From Trebonia sp050013875 (GTDB taxonomy: Bacteria > Actinomycetota > Actinomycetes > Streptosporangiales > Streptosporangiaceae): a DNA stretch of 64,000 nt. The translations under genes were made by a program, and so were the position numbers. The stretch spans positions 1 to 64,000 of the forward strand of contig JBEKEK010000008.1 in the NCBI GenBank assembly GCA_050013875.1. Reading direction: 5' to 3'. Below the pieces are notes generated by a model. That model was not told the origin of the DNA and did no database searches. It saw nothing but the letters and a program-made list of their open reading frames with translations. Below, one piece after another: positions 33,825 through 42,819 of the stretch (its first letter is position 1; each line of letters begins with the position of its first letter).

Positions 33825-35267
33825 ATGGTGACGTGTCCCGGCCCGCCGCTGCTCAACGGCGCGGCCGTCGACGGGCACGGCCCTGGGCTCGCCCGCGCCC
33901 TGGCCCATGGCCGGCGTCCGGAGGTGCGGGAGAGGCGCGTCGCACTGCTGCGGCGCCTGGTCGCCCTCCCGACCGTCAGCTCCCCGGCCCGGCCCGGCGG
34001 TGCCGTTGACCGCGCCGCCGAGCTGCTGCGCCGGGAACTGGACCGCATCGGCATGGACCGCTCGCTCGTCCTGCGTGACGCCGGGGCGCCCAGTGTGTGG
34101 GGCGAGTGGCGGCGGGCGCCCGGCCGTCCGGTGCTGCTGTTCTACGGGCACTTCGACGTCCAGCCGGCTGGTGCACGGGCGGGGTGGCGTCGGCCGCCCT
34201 TCGGCGGCGAGATTTCCGGCGGGCGGATCCACGGGCGGGGAGCCAGCGATAACAAGGGGCCGCTGGTGGCGCAGCTCGCGGGCCTGGAGGACTGGCTGGC
34301 CGCGACCGGACGGCTGCCGGTCAACGTGCGGGTCTGGCTGGAAGCCGAGGAGGAGGCCGGCAGCCCGCACCTCGGGCGGCTGCTTGACCGGTACGGACAT
34401 CTGCTCCGGGCGGACGGGCTGGCGGTGTCGGACAGTACCCGGCTGGCGGCAGGGGACCGGCCGACCCTCACCACGGGCCTGCGCGGCCTGGTGGACCTGC
34501 GGCTCCGGGTGGCCGGGCCGGGGCGCGCCCTGCATTCGGGGCAGCTGGGCGGTGAGGTCCTCGATCCCGCACTCGTGCTGACCCGGATGGTCTCGTCCCT
34601 GTGGGACCGGCGCGGCCGGATCGCCGTGCCGGGCTTCTACCGACAGGTCAGGCTGCCCACCCGACGGGACCGCACCCGGCTGGCGTCCGCCCGGCCGGGC
34701 CTGGAAGCGCTGGCCGCGACGGCCGCCGTAGGGCCGGCCGAGCTGCTTGGCGAATGGGGCTGGGAGCCTGGAGAGCGGTCGACCGTCCGCCCATCGCTGA
34801 CGGTGACCGGACTGTCGGCCGGGCGCACGGACGCCGGGGCGGTCAACGCCATCGCCACCTCGGCGAGCGCCCGGATCAACATCCGCCTGGTGCCTGACCA
34901 GCGGCCGGCCGAGGTGGTCGCGCTGGTGACCCGGCATCTGCGCGCGGTGGCCCCGCCCCGGGTGAATTACCGGCTGGAGGTGCTGGCCTCGGCCGACCCC
35001 GTCCTCGTGCCCGCCGACCACCCGCTGGTCAGCGCCGCCGCCCGTGCCCTGCGCGCAACCTGGGGGCAGGCACCCGCGTATGTGCGCAGCGGCGGGACCA
35101 TCCCGGTCGTGGCGGAGCTTTACCGGCGGTACCGGATGCCGGCCGCACTGTGGGGGCTGTCGCGCCCGGCTGACCGCGTGCACTCGGGCGACGAGTCGTT
35201 CGCCCTGGCCGACCTGCACCGGGGGAGTGAGGTCGTCGCCCGTTTCCTCCAGGAACTCGCGCCATGA
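33825..35267 (+). CDS. M20-family metallopeptidase (dipeptidase/carnosinase-like)
   Basis: 480 residues. Di-zinc M20 features are clear: LLFYGHFDVQPAG (His and Asp ligands), GRGASDNKGPLVAQLAG (bridging Asp), LEAEEEAGSPHLG (catalytic Glu-Glu), and SGGTIPVVAEL with RVHSGDESF near the end (last His). The dimerisation lid has RALHSGQLGGEVLDP. Length suits CNDP-type dipeptidases. It is 18 bases from the previous gene and overlaps the next. It may trim or recycle a peptide made by the operon (inference). Confidence 0.88.
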   Translation: MVTCPGPPLLNGAAVDGHGPGLARALAHGRRPEVRERRVALLRRLVALPTVSSPARPGGAVDRAAELLRRELDRIGMDRSLVLRDAGAPSVWGEWRRAPGRPVLLFYGHFDVQPAGARAGWRRPPFGGEISGGRIHGRGASDNKGPLVAQLAGLEDWLAATGRLPVNVRVWLEAEEEAGSPHLGRLLDRYGHLLRADGLAVSDSTRLAAGDRPTLTTGLRGLVDLRLRVAGPGRALHSGQLGGEVLDPALVLTRMVSSLWDRRGRIAVPGFYRQVRLPTRRDRTRLASARPGLEALAATAAVGPAELLGEWGWEPGERSTVRPSLTVTGLSAGRTDAGAVNAIATSASARINIRLVPDQRPAEVVALVTRHLRAVAPPRVNYRLEVLASADPVLVPADHPLVSAAARALRATWGQAPAYVRSGGTIPVVAELYRRYRMPAALWGLSRPADRVHSGDESFALADLHRGSEVVARFLQELAP

Positions 35268-36079
35268 GCCGCCCGCTCGTCATCGACGCCCACTGCCACG
35301 CCGGGCTGGGCGACGGCTTCCGCGGGCCGTGGGACACCGAAGCCCGCCTTGACGCCTACCTTGAGCGCATGGCCAGGGCGGACATCGACCGCACAGTGGT
35401 TTTCCCGGTCTTCAACAACGACTACGCGGCGGCCAACAACCGCCTCGCCCGGATCGTCGCCCGCGAGCCGGGCCGGCTGATCGGATTCGCGGCGGTCAAC
35501 CCGACCCGCGACGCGGGCCGGACCATGCGGATGATCGGCCGTGCGGTGGAGGTCCACGGCTTCCGCGGGATCAAAGTGCACGGCATGGATTCCTTCCCCG
35601 GGCGGGAAGTGTGCGCGGCGGCCCAGCGCTGGGGCCTGCCGGTCCTGGTCGACGTGGTCAGGCGCACGGCCGCCATCGAGATGCTGGCCACCCAGTACCC
35701 GGATGTCAACTTCATCGTCCCCCACCTGGGCGGCTTCGCCGATGACTGGATGGTCCACTTGCAGGTCATCGACCAGCTCGTCCGCTTCCCCAACGTGTAC
35801 GCCGACACCAGCGGCGTCCGCTACTTCGATGCGCTGGTCGAAGCGGTGCGCCGGGCAGGGCCGGAAAAGCTCGTCTTCGGCTCTGACGGACCGCAGCTTC
35901 ATCCGGGAGTTGAGCTGTACAAGATCCGGGTCATGGGCCTGCCAGCGGCAGCGCAGGCGCTGGTCACCGGCGGCAATATCGCCAGGCTGCTTGGCCCGGG
36001 CGCGCCGTCGTCACCCGGGCCGCGTGTTCGCGGTAGCCGCCCGCGGCCTGGGCTGAAAGGCCGGCTGGCCGGCGTATAG
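35264..36079 (+). CDS. Amidohydrolase (ACMSD/TIM-barrel) family protein
   Basis: 271 residues, overlapping the peptidase by four bases. VIDAHCHAGLGDG gives the HxH metal site. FRGIKVHGMDSFP and FIVPHLGGFADDW provide further His, and KLVFGSDGPQLHPG the final Asp. This is the Amidohydro_2 pattern of decarboxylases and hydrolases. The Pro/Arg-rich last 25 residues look dispensable. Probably the last gene of the operon. Substrate unknown. Confidence 0.85.
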   Translation: MSRPLVIDAHCHAGLGDGFRGPWDTEARLDAYLERMARADIDRTVVFPVFNNDYAAANNRLARIVAREPGRLIGFAAVNPTRDAGRTMRMIGRAVEVHGFRGIKVHGMDSFPGREVCAAAQRWGLPVLVDVVRRTAAIEMLATQYPDVNFIVPHLGGFADDWMVHLQVIDQLVRFPNVYADTSGVRYFDALVEAVRRAGPEKLVFGSDGPQLHPGVELYKIRVMGLPAAAQALVTGGNIARLLGPGAPSSPGPRVRGSRPRPGLKGRLAGV

Positions 36080-36100
36080 CGAATGCTCGGCTAGCTCGCG

Positions 36101-36114
36101 GGTACCCGGGTACC
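36101..36114. promoter_or_regulatory. 14-bp perfect palindrome
   Basis: GGTACCCGGGTACC lies 85 bases upstream of the MetE-like fragment and may be a regulator site. It also marks the end of the EWEWE operon. Confidence 0.3.
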
Positions 36115-36198
36115 TCCATTGCCAGGCGCGGCCGACGGGTCCATACTCCGCCCGAGCGCTCATTTGACCGCTGCCAGGGAATCGCCCGAGGAGGAGAT

Positions 36199-36315
36199 AT
36201 GCCGGACCGGATCCTGACCAGCGACGCGGGCAGCCTGCCACGGCCGCAGGACCTGATCGCGCTCAACGAGCGACGCGAGTCGGGCGACTTCACCGCGGCC
36301 ACGAAGGACACATGA
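36199..36315 (+). pseudogene. N-terminal fragment of a cobalamin-independent methionine synthase-like gene
   Basis: 38 codons, with GAGGAGGAG just before the ATG. It reads MPDRILTSDAGSLPRPQDLI and then LNERRESGDFTAA, closely matching the first 38 residues of the full-length gene at 37430. It then stops at TGA, which overlaps the ATG of the deazaflavin-type gene. The ribosome site and start are kept, so it may now serve to couple translation of the next gene. Confidence 0.65.
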
Positions 36316-36767
36316 TCGAGCGTCCGGATCCAGTCCGCCGGAACTGGCCAGTGCGGAGCCTCCTGAGGCAGGCCCACGCGGCCCTGTACCGGGCGACGGG
36401 GGGCCGGATCGGCCATCACGTCCCTGGCCATCCGCCGATGCTGCTGCTGGCCCATGTCGGAGCCAAGAGCGGCAAGAGGCGGACCTCGGGGCTGACCTAC
36501 CTGCCGTACGACGGAAGCTTCGTCGTCGTCGGCAGCAATGGCGGGGGCGCGCGCAGCCCTGGCTGGGTCTACAACCTGCGCGCCTTCCCCGATGCCGAGG
36601 TCCAGGTGGGGCCGGACAAGATCCAGGTCCATGCGCGGGAGGCGGACGACGGTGAACGCCAGCGCCTGTGGCCGGAGGCAGCCAGGTATCACCCTGCCTG
36701 GGGGCGATTCCAGCAGCGCACCCTGCGCACGCTCCCAATCGTCATCCTCGCGCCCCGACGGGGGTAA
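36312..36767 (+). CDS. Deazaflavin (F420)-dependent nitroreductase-family protein, Ddn-like
   Basis: 151 residues. LLRQAHAALYRATGGRIGHH, MLLLAHVGAKSGKRRTSGLTY and GGARSPGWVYNLRAFPDAEVQ follow the Ddn split-barrel family, including the GxKSGKxR cofactor phosphate region. Translated from an ATG that overlaps the stop of the truncated MetE-like frame. Substrate unknown. Confidence 0.85.
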   Translation: MIERPDPVRRNWPVRSLLRQAHAALYRATGGRIGHHVPGHPPMLLLAHVGAKSGKRRTSGLTYLPYDGSFVVVGSNGGGARSPGWVYNLRAFPDAEVQVGPDKIQVHAREADDGERQRLWPEAARYHPAWGRFQQRTLRTLPIVILAPRRG

Positions 36768-36796
36768 TCCGGTCCCGTTCCGCGGCCGCGTCGCTT

Positions 36797-37225
36797 TCAG
36801 TCCGGAAAGCGGCGGCCGGGGCGGTCCGGGCGGAAGGGACCGACGCGGAAGATGGCCATGTTGATGACGACGATGGCGAACCAGAGGGCGAGGATCGGCC
36901 AGGTTCCCTCTTCGTGGCCGGCGATGACGCCCGACGTGATCGCGCCGATCACCATGGAACCGAAGGCCAGGATGGTCTGTTGCCAGGAGACCGGGCCGCT
37001 CGGGTGAGCGGCAGGCCGGTGCCGCATGTCCGCGCTGCCCGCGCCGTCGGCCGCTGACTGGCCGACCCGCTGGTGCAGGGAGATGCGCTCGTCGACGCGA
37101 CGGTCGACCTCGGCGCCGATCCGCTCGACCAGGCCCGCCGCTATCGCGTCGTCATAGCCGCCGCTGAGGTCGCGGTGTGCCCCGACCGACGCGGCGATTT
37201 CCTGTTCCCTGCCCGTGTTCAGCAC
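36797..37225 (-). CDS. Small two-helix membrane protein, unknown
   Basis: 142 residues from GTG 37225 (longer in-frame starts are possible). A helical, charged N-terminus (YDDAIAAGLVERIGAEVDRRVDERI) is followed by two membrane segments (QQTILAFGSMVIGAITSGVI and TWPILALWFAIVVINMAIF) and a basic tail. This resembles 2TM/SHOCT-type actinomycete proteins. It converges on the Ddn-like gene. Confidence 0.55.
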   Translation of the reverse strand: MLNTGREQEIAASVGAHRDLSGGYDDAIAAGLVERIGAEVDRRVDERISLHQRVGQSAADGAGSADMRHRPAAHPSGPVSWQQTILAFGSMVIGAITSGVIAGHEEGTWPILALWFAIVVINMAIFRVGPFRPDRPGRRFPD

Positions 37226-37429
37226 AGGAGAAACGCTACGGAGCGGCGGGCAGCTAGCCAATCGGGGCAACACCCCAGATCGAGGTGGGGCCAGCCCTAC
37301 CGGTCGATGACCGCGAGGATGCTCGTGCGGAGCCACCGGTGGCATCGCATATTGCGCGGGCTTGACGGCGCGCTCATACTCAGCGCGGGGATGATCGTCG
37401 CCGTCGGGGAATTCTCAAGGAGGAGAAAA

Positions 37430-38635
37430 ATGCCGGACCGGATCTTGACCAGCCACGCCGGGAGCCTGCCGAGGCCGGACAGCCTGATCAGCCTCAATGA
37501 GTTGCGCGCGGCGGGCGAGTTCACCGACGAGGAGGCGTACCGGGCGGAGCTGAGCTCCGCGGTCACCGACGTGGTCGCGCACCAGCACGAGATCGGGATC
37601 GACCTGGTCAACGACGGCGAGTACGGCCACTCGATGGGCCAGCGGTACGACTACGGCCCCTGGTGGACGTACGTCTTCCAGCGCCTGTCCGGGCTTGAAC
37701 TGTCACAGCTGGACATTGGCGCGATCGCGCAGGCGAAGGCCAGACCCGGCCAGATCACGCTGGCGAGCTTCGGCGAACGGCGGGACTGGCAGCGGTTCGC
37801 CGAGGCTTACGGTGACCCGAGCTCCGGCGCCGCGCTGCCCAACCGGGCGGCGGTGGCACCGGTCTGCCGCGGGCCGGTCAGCTACCAGGGCCAGGATGCC
37901 GTGCAGCGCGACATCGCGGACCTCAAGGCGGCCCTCGCCGCGGCCGGGCTAACCGACGGATTCCTGAACTCGGTCGCTCCCGGCAGCTGCGCGCGGTTCG
38001 GCAACGAGTACTACGCCGACGACGAGGAGCAGCTGCAGGCGTGCGCGGACGCGATGCGGGAGGAGTACACCGCGATCATCGAGTCGGGTCTCGGCCTGCA
38101 GCTCGACGACCCCGCGATCGCGGAGAACTGGGACCAGATCAACCCTGCCCCGACGGTCGAAGAGTACCGTCGGTTCACCCGGCTGCGGATCGAGGCACTC
38201 AACCACGCCATCCGCGGTCTGCCAGCCGAACGGATCCGCTTCCACCTGTGCTGGGGCAGCTGGCACGGCCCGCACACCACCGACATACCGATGGCCGACA
38301 TCGTCGACCTGATGCTCGAGGTCAACGCGGGCGCCTACTCGTTCGAGGCGGCCAACGTCCGGCACGAGCACGAGTGGAAGGTCTGGCGGGACGTCAAGCT
38401 GCCCGACGGCAAGGTCATCCTGCCCGGCGTCGTCAGCCACTCCACCAACGTGGTCGAGCACCCGGAACTGGTCGCCGAGCGGATCATCCGGTTCGCCGAG
38501 GGTGTCGGCCGGGAGAACGTCGTCGCCTCGACCGACTGCGGCCTCGGCGGCCGGGTCCACCCGCAGATCGCCTGGGCGAAGCTCGACACGCTGGCCCGCG
38601 GCGCCCAACTCGCCACCGAGCAGCTCTGGGGCTGA
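37430..38635 (+). CDS. Cobalamin-independent methionine synthase II family protein (MetE C-terminal-like)
   Basis: 401 residues from ATG 37430, AAGGAGGAG upstream. The sequence shows the MetE TIM-barrel: LTSHAGSLPRPDSL, VNDGEYGHSMGQRYDYG, FHLCWGSWHGPHTTDIP with Cys and His zinc ligands, and ASTDCGLGGRVHPQIAW with the distal Cys. Lacking the N-terminal half of MetE, such proteins use other methyl or thiol-transfer substrates; many are unassigned. A truncated copy stands 1.2 kb upstream. Confidence 0.85.
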   Translation: MPDRILTSHAGSLPRPDSLISLNELRAAGEFTDEEAYRAELSSAVTDVVAHQHEIGIDLVNDGEYGHSMGQRYDYGPWWTYVFQRLSGLELSQLDIGAIAQAKARPGQITLASFGERRDWQRFAEAYGDPSSGAALPNRAAVAPVCRGPVSYQGQDAVQRDIADLKAALAAAGLTDGFLNSVAPGSCARFGNEYYADDEEQLQACADAMREEYTAIIESGLGLQLDDPAIAENWDQINPAPTVEEYRRFTRLRIEALNHAIRGLPAERIRFHLCWGSWHGPHTTDIPMADIVDLMLEVNAGAYSFEAANVRHEHEWKVWRDVKLPDGKVILPGVVSHSTNVVEHPELVAERIIRFAEGVGRENVVASTDCGLGGRVHPQIAWAKLDTLARGAQLATEQLWG

Positions 38636-38648
38636 TCACGGCGGGGGA

Positions 38649-38666
38649 GGGCCGGCTTCTCGGCCC
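38649..38666. terminator. Short hairpin between convergent genes
   Basis: GGGCCG (38649-38654) pairs with CGGCCC (38661-38666). It lies between the MetE-like stop and the VOC stop and may serve both. Confidence 0.45.
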
Positions 38667-38668
38667 GC

Positions 38669-39064
38669 CTATGACCGGGGCGGCAGTCGCTGCCCGACGT
38701 CGATTCGGTTGCCGTCGGGGTCGGCGAAGACGAACCCGCGCAGCCCGTAGTCAGCATCACGCAGACCCTTGATGATCCGGACTCCGTTGGTGACCAGGTG
38801 ATCATGGAGACTGGCTGCGTCGGCCACCATAAGGTGCGCGGTGTTGTGGCGGCCGCCCTTGTGGCCCCTAACGAGGGTCAGGTGCAGTTCGGCCGCGTCC
38901 CGCTCGAGGATCACGAATCCGATTGGGTCGCCGTTGGTGAAGGTCACTGACATCCCCAGGATGTCCCGGTAGAAGCCAAGTGCCCCGGAAATGTCGCTCA
39001 CGGGGACCGCGGCGGCGATGCGCCCAAAGGCGACACCGGGTCCATGAGGAGGGCTGTCGGCCAT
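38669..39064 (-). CDS. VOC-family (glyoxalase/bleomycin-resistance fold) protein
   Basis: 131 residues, one VOC domain: AAAVPVSDISGALGFYRDIL, AELHLTLVRGHKGG, LHDHLVTNGVRIIKGL, GLRGFVFADPDGNRIDVGQR. The last motif carries the C-terminal metal Glu/Asp equivalent. These act as metalloenzymes or binding proteins for drugs or small electrophiles. No specificity visible. Confidence 0.88.
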   Translation of the reverse strand: MADSPPHGPGVAFGRIAAAVPVSDISGALGFYRDILGMSVTFTNGDPIGFVILERDAAELHLTLVRGHKGGRHNTAHLMVADAASLHDHLVTNGVRIIKGLRDADYGLRGFVFADPDGNRIDVGQRLPPRS

Positions 39065-39297
39065 CTCGCTCCTTAAAGCAATACTGATGCCGGCAGAGGC
39101 GATGCCCGCCAGGGCTGCTTGGCGCGGTGGCCTGTCCGCCTGATCTTAGTGGCTGGATACCCCACTGGCGATGCCGCCCGGGCGGAGCTGGGCAGGCAAT
39201 CGCGTTTCACCTCCTAGACGGTCGTCGTATATTCGTTATATGTTGAGCGAAAGCCGTGGCCGCGCTGGGAGCCGCGGTAGGTGAGGAGGCGGGCATC

Positions 39298-41010
39298 GTG
39301 CGCATCACGGTGGTCGGCGGCGGCCCAGGCGGGCTGTTCTTCGCGACGCTCATCAAGCGCGCAGATCCGACGGCCGAAGTCACCGTGTTCGAGCGCAATC
39401 GGGCCGACGACACGTTCGGCTTCGGTGTGGTGTTCTCCGACCGCACGCTGGCCGGGATCTACGAGGCCGATCCGGTGCTGCGCGAGGCGCTGACCGCCGG
39501 TGGCACGCACTGGGACGAGATCGAGGTCAGGCTCAAGGGCGAGCGGGTCCGCTGCGGCGGCAACGGGATGGCCGCCGTTGCGCGCAAGACGCTGCTCGCG
39601 CTCATGCAGGCGCGCGCCCGCGAGGTCGGGGTGGACCTGCGCTTCTCCACCGAAGTCAGCCTCGATGACCTGTCCGGCCACGACCTCGTCGTCGCCGCCG
39701 ACGGGACGGGATCGAGGACCCGTGACCGGCTGCTGGCCGACGGCGCGGACCTGGGCATGACGGTCGAGACCGCCAGCGCGAAGTTCATCTGGTTCGGCAC
39801 GGATTACCTGTTCGACGGGCTGACCTTCGTGCACGAGCGCAGCCCGGACGGGGTGTTCGCGGTGCACGGCTACCCCATTTCCGGTGAGATGTCGACGTTC
39901 ATCGTGGAGACCGACGAGGCGGCGTGGCGGCGGGCCGGCCTGGACGAGTTCGATGCGGAAGCGCAGCCGCGCGGCGCCAGCGACCTGGTCAGCAGGGAGT
40001 ACCTGGAGAAGCTGTTCGCCGACCAGATCGACGGCGGGCGGCTGCTGGTCAACAACTCCCGCTGGGCCAGCTTCCGCACCCGCCGCACGAGGCGCTGGCA
40101 GGTGCTCCAGCCCTGGCCGGTGGCGCTGCTCGGCGACGCGGTGCACACCGCGCACTTCTCCGTCGGCTCCGGCACCAAGATGGCGATGGAGGACGCAGTC
40201 GAGCTGGCACGCGCCCTCACCGAACACCCCGGCGACCTCGCCGCCGCGCTCGCCGCCTATGAGCAGGCCGCCCAGCCGTCGGTGCGGCGCATCCAGGACT
40301 CCGCCCGGCCGAGCCTGGCCTGGTGGGAGCATTTCGGCCGCTACTACGAGGAGTTCGCCCCCTGGCAGTTCGGCTACCACTTCCTGTCCCGCAGCATCAG
40401 CGACGCCCGGCTAGCGCGCCGCGCCCCGGAGTTCGTCGCCGCCAGTCACCGCGGCTGGATCGCGGCGCATGGCACGGAGCCCCTTGATACCCCGTTCGTC
40501 GCCGGCGGCTGGTCGGCGCCGACGCGGCTGCTGACCGTCACCGCCGCACCCGACGGACGGCCGCGCGAGGTCGTCGGTGGCTCCGACACACTGCCGCTTA
40601 CGCCGGAGTCGGAGTTCCTCTCGGCAGCTGAGTCTGAATCGGATTCGGCGTCGCAATCCTCGTCGGCGTCCGTGCCGGAATCCGCATCGGCAGCTGCGTC
40701 GCCGAACCGCGGCGAGCAGGGGTCGGAACCGTGGGGAGCGGTGCTGGCTGCCCCGGCCGACGAGGCTGGCCTGCCCGACGTGTTCTCCCGGCTCGCCGAG
40801 CTCGGCCGCCTGGCCAGTCCGCCGGTTCTAGTCGCCGTGTATGGCGGCACGGCCCTGACCCGGACGCTGGTCTGCGAGCAGGCGCGGATGCACGACCGCC
40901 TCCCCGCTCTGCTTGTCGACCCCGCGGCGGGCTTCGACGAGGCCGGCCGCGACCGGGCGGTGACTACGGTGCTTTCCGGCCGAGCGGACGCGGTCGGGGT
41001 CGCCGAATGA
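39298..41010 (+). CDS. FAD-dependent aromatic acyl-CoA hydroxylase, salicylyl/anthraniloyl-CoA monooxygenase-like
   Basis: 570 residues from GTG 39298, GAGGAGG 8 bases upstream. VRITVVGGGPGGLFFATLIKR is the FAD Rossmann motif; DLVVAADGTGSRTR is the DG motif; ALLGDAVHTAHFSVGSGTKM is the GD motif. This set and the SVGSGTKMAMEDA ending resemble salicylyl-CoA 5-hydroxylase and 2-aminobenzoyl-CoA monooxygenase. Those often have a full old-yellow-enzyme half. Here, after a Ser-rich linker (about 440-475), only some 90 residues remain (ending SGRADAVGVAE), so the second half is much reduced. With the ligase next door it probably attacks a CoA-activated hydroxy- or aminobenzoate. Confidence 0.82.
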   Translation: MRITVVGGGPGGLFFATLIKRADPTAEVTVFERNRADDTFGFGVVFSDRTLAGIYEADPVLREALTAGGTHWDEIEVRLKGERVRCGGNGMAAVARKTLLALMQARAREVGVDLRFSTEVSLDDLSGHDLVVAADGTGSRTRDRLLADGADLGMTVETASAKFIWFGTDYLFDGLTFVHERSPDGVFAVHGYPISGEMSTFIVETDEAAWRRAGLDEFDAEAQPRGASDLVSREYLEKLFADQIDGGRLLVNNSRWASFRTRRTRRWQVLQPWPVALLGDAVHTAHFSVGSGTKMAMEDAVELARALTEHPGDLAAALAAYEQAAQPSVRRIQDSARPSLAWWEHFGRYYEEFAPWQFGYHFLSRSISDARLARRAPEFVAASHRGWIAAHGTEPLDTPFVAGGWSAPTRLLTVTAAPDGRPREVVGGSDTLPLTPESEFLSAAESESDSASQSSSASVPESASAAASPNRGEQGSEPWGAVLAAPADEAGLPDVFSRLAELGRLASPPVLVAVYGGTALTRTLVCEQARMHDRLPALLVDPAAGFDEAGRDRAVTTVLSGRADAVGVAE

Positions 41011-41043
41011 CTCGCGAGAACAGCGTCCGCAGGGAGGCCGGCG

Positions 41044-42819
41044 ATGCCCGCTCCCATCAGTGACGGCACGGTGCCGTGGCCGCCCGAGGTAGCCAGGGAT
41101 TACGTCGCCAAGGGCTACTGGGCCGGTGTCCCACTCGGCCTGCTGCTGCGCGAGGCCGCCGGCCGCCGCCCCGAAGCGCCCGCCCTGAGCGACCCGGCCA
41201 CCGGGATCCGCCTCACCCACGCGGAGCTCGCCAGCCGCGCCGAGTCCGCCGCGGCGGGACTGCTCGATCTCGGCCTGCGGCAAGGCGACCGGATCATCGT
41301 GCAGCTCGGGAACGGGTGGGAGTTCGTTGTGCTCACCCTGGCCTGCCTGCAGGCGGGCATCGTTCCGGTCATGGCACTGCCGGCCCACCGCCGCACCGAG
41401 CTGTCCTACCTGGCCATCCAGGCCGAAGCGACCGCCATCGCCGTGACCGGCCGGATCCGCGGTTTCGACCACGAGGCCCTCGCGCACGAGCTGGCCGACG
41501 AGGTCACCAGCGTCACCGGCGGACCCTGGCATGTCCTGGTCGCCGGCGCTGACGGCATCGCCGGCAACGGCACCGACGCCGACCGGACGAGCGGTAGCGA
41601 TACCGGCCACAGCACAGCGGCGAGCATCGACCTCCGCGCCCTGTGCGGGCCCGGCGAGGACCCCGGTGCCGACCGCAAGCGGCTCGACCAGGTCCACGTC
41701 GGCAGCGGGGACGTCGCCGTCTTCCTGCTCTCCGGCGGCACCACCGGTCTGCCCAAGCTGATCGCGCGCACGCACGACGACTACGCCTACAACGCCCGCG
41801 GCAGTGCCGAAATGGCAGCTCTCGACGCCGACAGCGGCTACCTGGTGAGCCTCCCGGCCGGTCACAACTTCCCGCTCGCGTGCCCCGGCATCCTCGGCAC
41901 CCTGCTGGCCGGCGGCCGCGTCGTCACGCTGCCCTCACCGGAGCCTGCCCGCGCGTTCGCGACCATCGAGGCCGAGGGCGTCACGCACACCGCCGTGGTC
42001 CCCGCGGTGGCCGCCCGCTGGCTTGAGTACGCCGCCAGCCAGCCCGAGCACGCCGACCAGCTGGCCACCCTCCGCGTGCTGCAGGTCGGCGGCGCGCGCC
42101 TGCCCGACGAGCTGGCCAGGAAGGTACGCCCGGTCATGCACGCCACCCTGCAGCAGGTCTTCGGCATGGCCGAGGGGCTGCTCAACTACACCCGACTCGA
42201 CGACCCCGACGAGGTCATCTGCGCCACCCAGGGCCGCCCGATGAGCCCCGGCGACGAGGTACGCCTCGTCGACGAGCTCGACCGGGACGTCCCCGCGGGC
42301 GAGCCTGGATCGCTGCTCACCCGCGGCCCTTACACTCCGCGCGGCTACTACAAGGCGGCCGAGCAGAACGCCGGTGCCTTCACCAGCGACGGCTGGTACC
42401 GCTCGGGCGACATCTGCCGGCGAACCGCCGACGGCAACCTGATCGTCGAGGGCCGCGACAAGGACATGATCAACCGGGGCGGCGAGAAGATCTCCTCCGA
42501 GGAGGTCGAGAACCTGGTGTACAAGCTCACCGGTGCCGCCCAGGTCGCGGCGGTGGCTATGCCGGATCAGCTGCTCAGCGAGCGGCTCTGCGTGTACGTC
42601 GTCCCCCGGCCTGGCCAGTCGCTCACCCTCGATGAGATCCGGGCGGCGATGGACGCGGTGGGCGTCGCCCGGTTCAAGTTCCCCGAGCGCCTCGAGATCG
42701 TCGCCGAGCTGCCGTCGACCAAGGTGGGAAAGATCGACAAGAAAGCGCTTCGCGCCGACATCGCCCGGCGCATCGACGCGGAGTCGGCCGCGCGAACTGA
42801 CGGTGGTCCGCGCCGGTGA
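41044..42819 (+). CDS. Acyl-AMP ligase, salicylate/2,3-dihydroxybenzoate type
   Basis: 591 residues, GGGAGG 7 bases before the ATG. ANL-superfamily motifs: FLLSGGTTGLPKLIARTHDD (P-loop A3), QVFGMAEGLLNYTR (A5), DGWYRSGDICRR (A7), GRDKDMINRGGEKIS (A8), and Lys in STKVGKIDKKALR (A10). The N-terminus (WPPEVARDYVAKGYWAG) is that of DhbE/EntE/SdgA. About 40 extra residues (around 170-215) form an insert. It likely activates the aromatic acid for the hydroxylase upstream. In Streptomyces WA46 salicylate breakdown (sdg genes) an AMP-ligase and a CoA hydroxylase act in sequence. The separate CoA transfer step is not visible here. Confidence 0.85.
   Translation: MPAPISDGTVPWPPEVARDYVAKGYWAGVPLGLLLREAAGRRPEAPALSDPATGIRLTHAELASRAESAAAGLLDLGLRQGDRIIVQLGNGWEFVVLTLACLQAGIVPVMALPAHRRTELSYLAIQAEATAIAVTGRIRGFDHEALAHELADEVTSVTGGPWHVLVAGADGIAGNGTDADRTSGSDTGHSTAASIDLRALCGPGEDPGADRKRLDQVHVGSGDVAVFLLSGGTTGLPKLIARTHDDYAYNARGSAEMAALDADSGYLVSLPAGHNFPLACPGILGTLLAGGRVVTLPSPEPARAFATIEAEGVTHTAVVPAVAARWLEYAASQPEHADQLATLRVLQVGGARLPDELARKVRPVMHATLQQVFGMAEGLLNYTRLDDPDEVICATQGRPMSPGDEVRLVDELDRDVPAGEPGSLLTRGPYTPRGYYKAAEQNAGAFTSDGWYRSGDICRRTADGNLIVEGRDKDMINRGGEKISSEEVENLVYKLTGAAQVAAVAMPDQLLSERLCVYVVPRPGQSLTLDEIRAAMDAVGVARFKFPERLEIVAELPSTKVGKIDKKALRADIARRIDAESAARTDGGPRR

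Noticed and set aside
26800..36079. Extracellular contractile injection system or gas-vesicle cluster
   Set aside because: The repeat proteins and HExxH protein brought it to mind, but there is no sheath, tube, baseplate, LysM or CDC48-type ATPase gene.
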